Positions 5,667 to 5,871 of a DNA stretch of 5,871 bases are shown here, in pieces (position 1 is the first letter of the stretch; each line of letters opens with the position of its first letter). The translations under genes were made by a program, and so were the position numbers. The notes beneath the pieces were generated by a model that worked only from the letters and a program-made list of their open reading frames with translations, had not been told where the DNA came from and made no database searches. The stretch covers positions 1 through 5,871 of the forward strand of contig JAOPUY010000422.1 in NCBI GenBank assembly GCA_025963265.1, read 5' to 3'. Origin of the DNA: Frankiales bacterium (GTDB taxonomy: Bacteria; Actinomycetota; Actinomycetes; Mycobacteriales; Jatrophihabitantaceae).

Positions 5667-5871
5667 CCAAGGCCGCGTCGATGCGGCTGATCTCGGTGCC
5701 GGCTTTCGCGTTGCGCGCTCGGATCCCGGCCACGACGTCGTCCGGCGCCTTGGCCAAGAAGGCGGCATTGCCCAGCTTCTTGGCCGTCTGCTCGAGGTCC
5801 TTCTCGGCCACCGCGCGGTCCCGGGTCAACCGGGCCCGCTCGGCCGGAACGTCGATCGACGTCGACAGGTC
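5647..5871 (-). CDS. valS: Valyl-tRNA synthetase, C-terminal end (partial)
   Basis: Only the last 74 residues and the TGA stop are inside the window; the gene continues past the right edge. The visible part is the C-terminal arm of class I valyl-tRNA synthetase, an antiparallel coiled coil that contacts tRNA(Val). It reads VPAERARLTRDRAVAEKDLE, then KKLGNAAFLAKAPDDVV, then an Ala-rich helix ending ALAALAEA. The N-x-x-F-x-x-KAP-x-x-VV signature between the two helices is characteristic of ValS. An internal TTG at 5829 is not a start, because the conserved helix continues upstream of it. The catalytic domain cannot be assessed here. It is a housekeeping gene transcribed towards the ureide operon, with no functional link to it, and is useful as a chromosomal anchor. 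Confidence 0.93.
   Translation of the reverse strand, partial: DLSTSIDVPAERARLTRDRAVAEKDLEQTAKKLGNAAFLAKAPDDVVAGIRARNAKAGTEISRIDAALAALAEA

Noticed and set aside
4491..5768. Long minus-strand open frame (425 codons) antisense to the second MBL gene and the last operon gene
   Set aside because: Its translation is low complexity (Pro/Arg/Ala/Gly-rich) with no motif, it covers the third-position GC shadow of two convincing genes, and it overlaps the valS 3' end. It is a high-GC artefact.
1..5871. Internal promoters or mobile-element boundaries
   Set aside because: The plus-strand genes overlap without gaps, and I saw no convincing -10/-35 pair, terminal inverted repeat, transposase or integrase fragment.

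Overview
The window is GC-rich, gene-dense DNA with strong G/C preference at third codon positions, GTG and ATG starts, and genes joined by overlapping stop and start codons. This suggests a high-GC actinobacterium; the genus cannot be told from the sequence alone.

Layout: six plus-strand genes fill bases 1 to 5612 with no intergenic gap. In order they are a metallo-beta-lactamase (MBL)-fold hydrolase of the AHL-lactonase-like group (its 5' end runs off the left edge), allantoinase (allB), an Asp/Glu/hydantoin-racemase family protein (probable allantoin racemase or a relative), allantoicase (alc), a second MBL-fold hydrolase paralogous to the first, and a conserved protein of unknown function that weakly resembles fungal Hri1. 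Successive overlaps are 4, 4, 8, 4 and 1 bases, so this looks like one translationally coupled operon whose promoter lies left of the window. A 34-base gap separates it from the convergent minus-strand 3' end of valS (valyl-tRNA synthetase), which runs off the right edge. An 11-bp perfect inverted repeat spans the valS stop codon. No stretch longer than 300 bases lacks a gene, and no RNA gene, IS element, CRISPR array or attachment site was seen.

How the genes fit together: the three central genes form an allantoin-degradation route. The racemase would interconvert allantoin enantiomers, allantoinase opens the hydantoin ring to give allantoate, and allantoicase splits allantoate into urea and ureidoglycolate. 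The next step (ureidoglycolate lyase or amidohydrolase) is not recognisable here. The two MBL hydrolases and the last gene have no textbook role in ureide catabolism and are the unexplained part of the operon.

Points most worth a second look are: two MBL paralogs that bracket the ureide genes and both carry Asp where AHL lactonases have the active-site Tyr; a racemase-family protein with Gly in place of the first catalytic Cys; an Hri1-like protein in a bacterial ureide operon; and short 9-bp tandem repeats in the C-terminal tails of allantoinase and allantoicase just before the gene overlaps.
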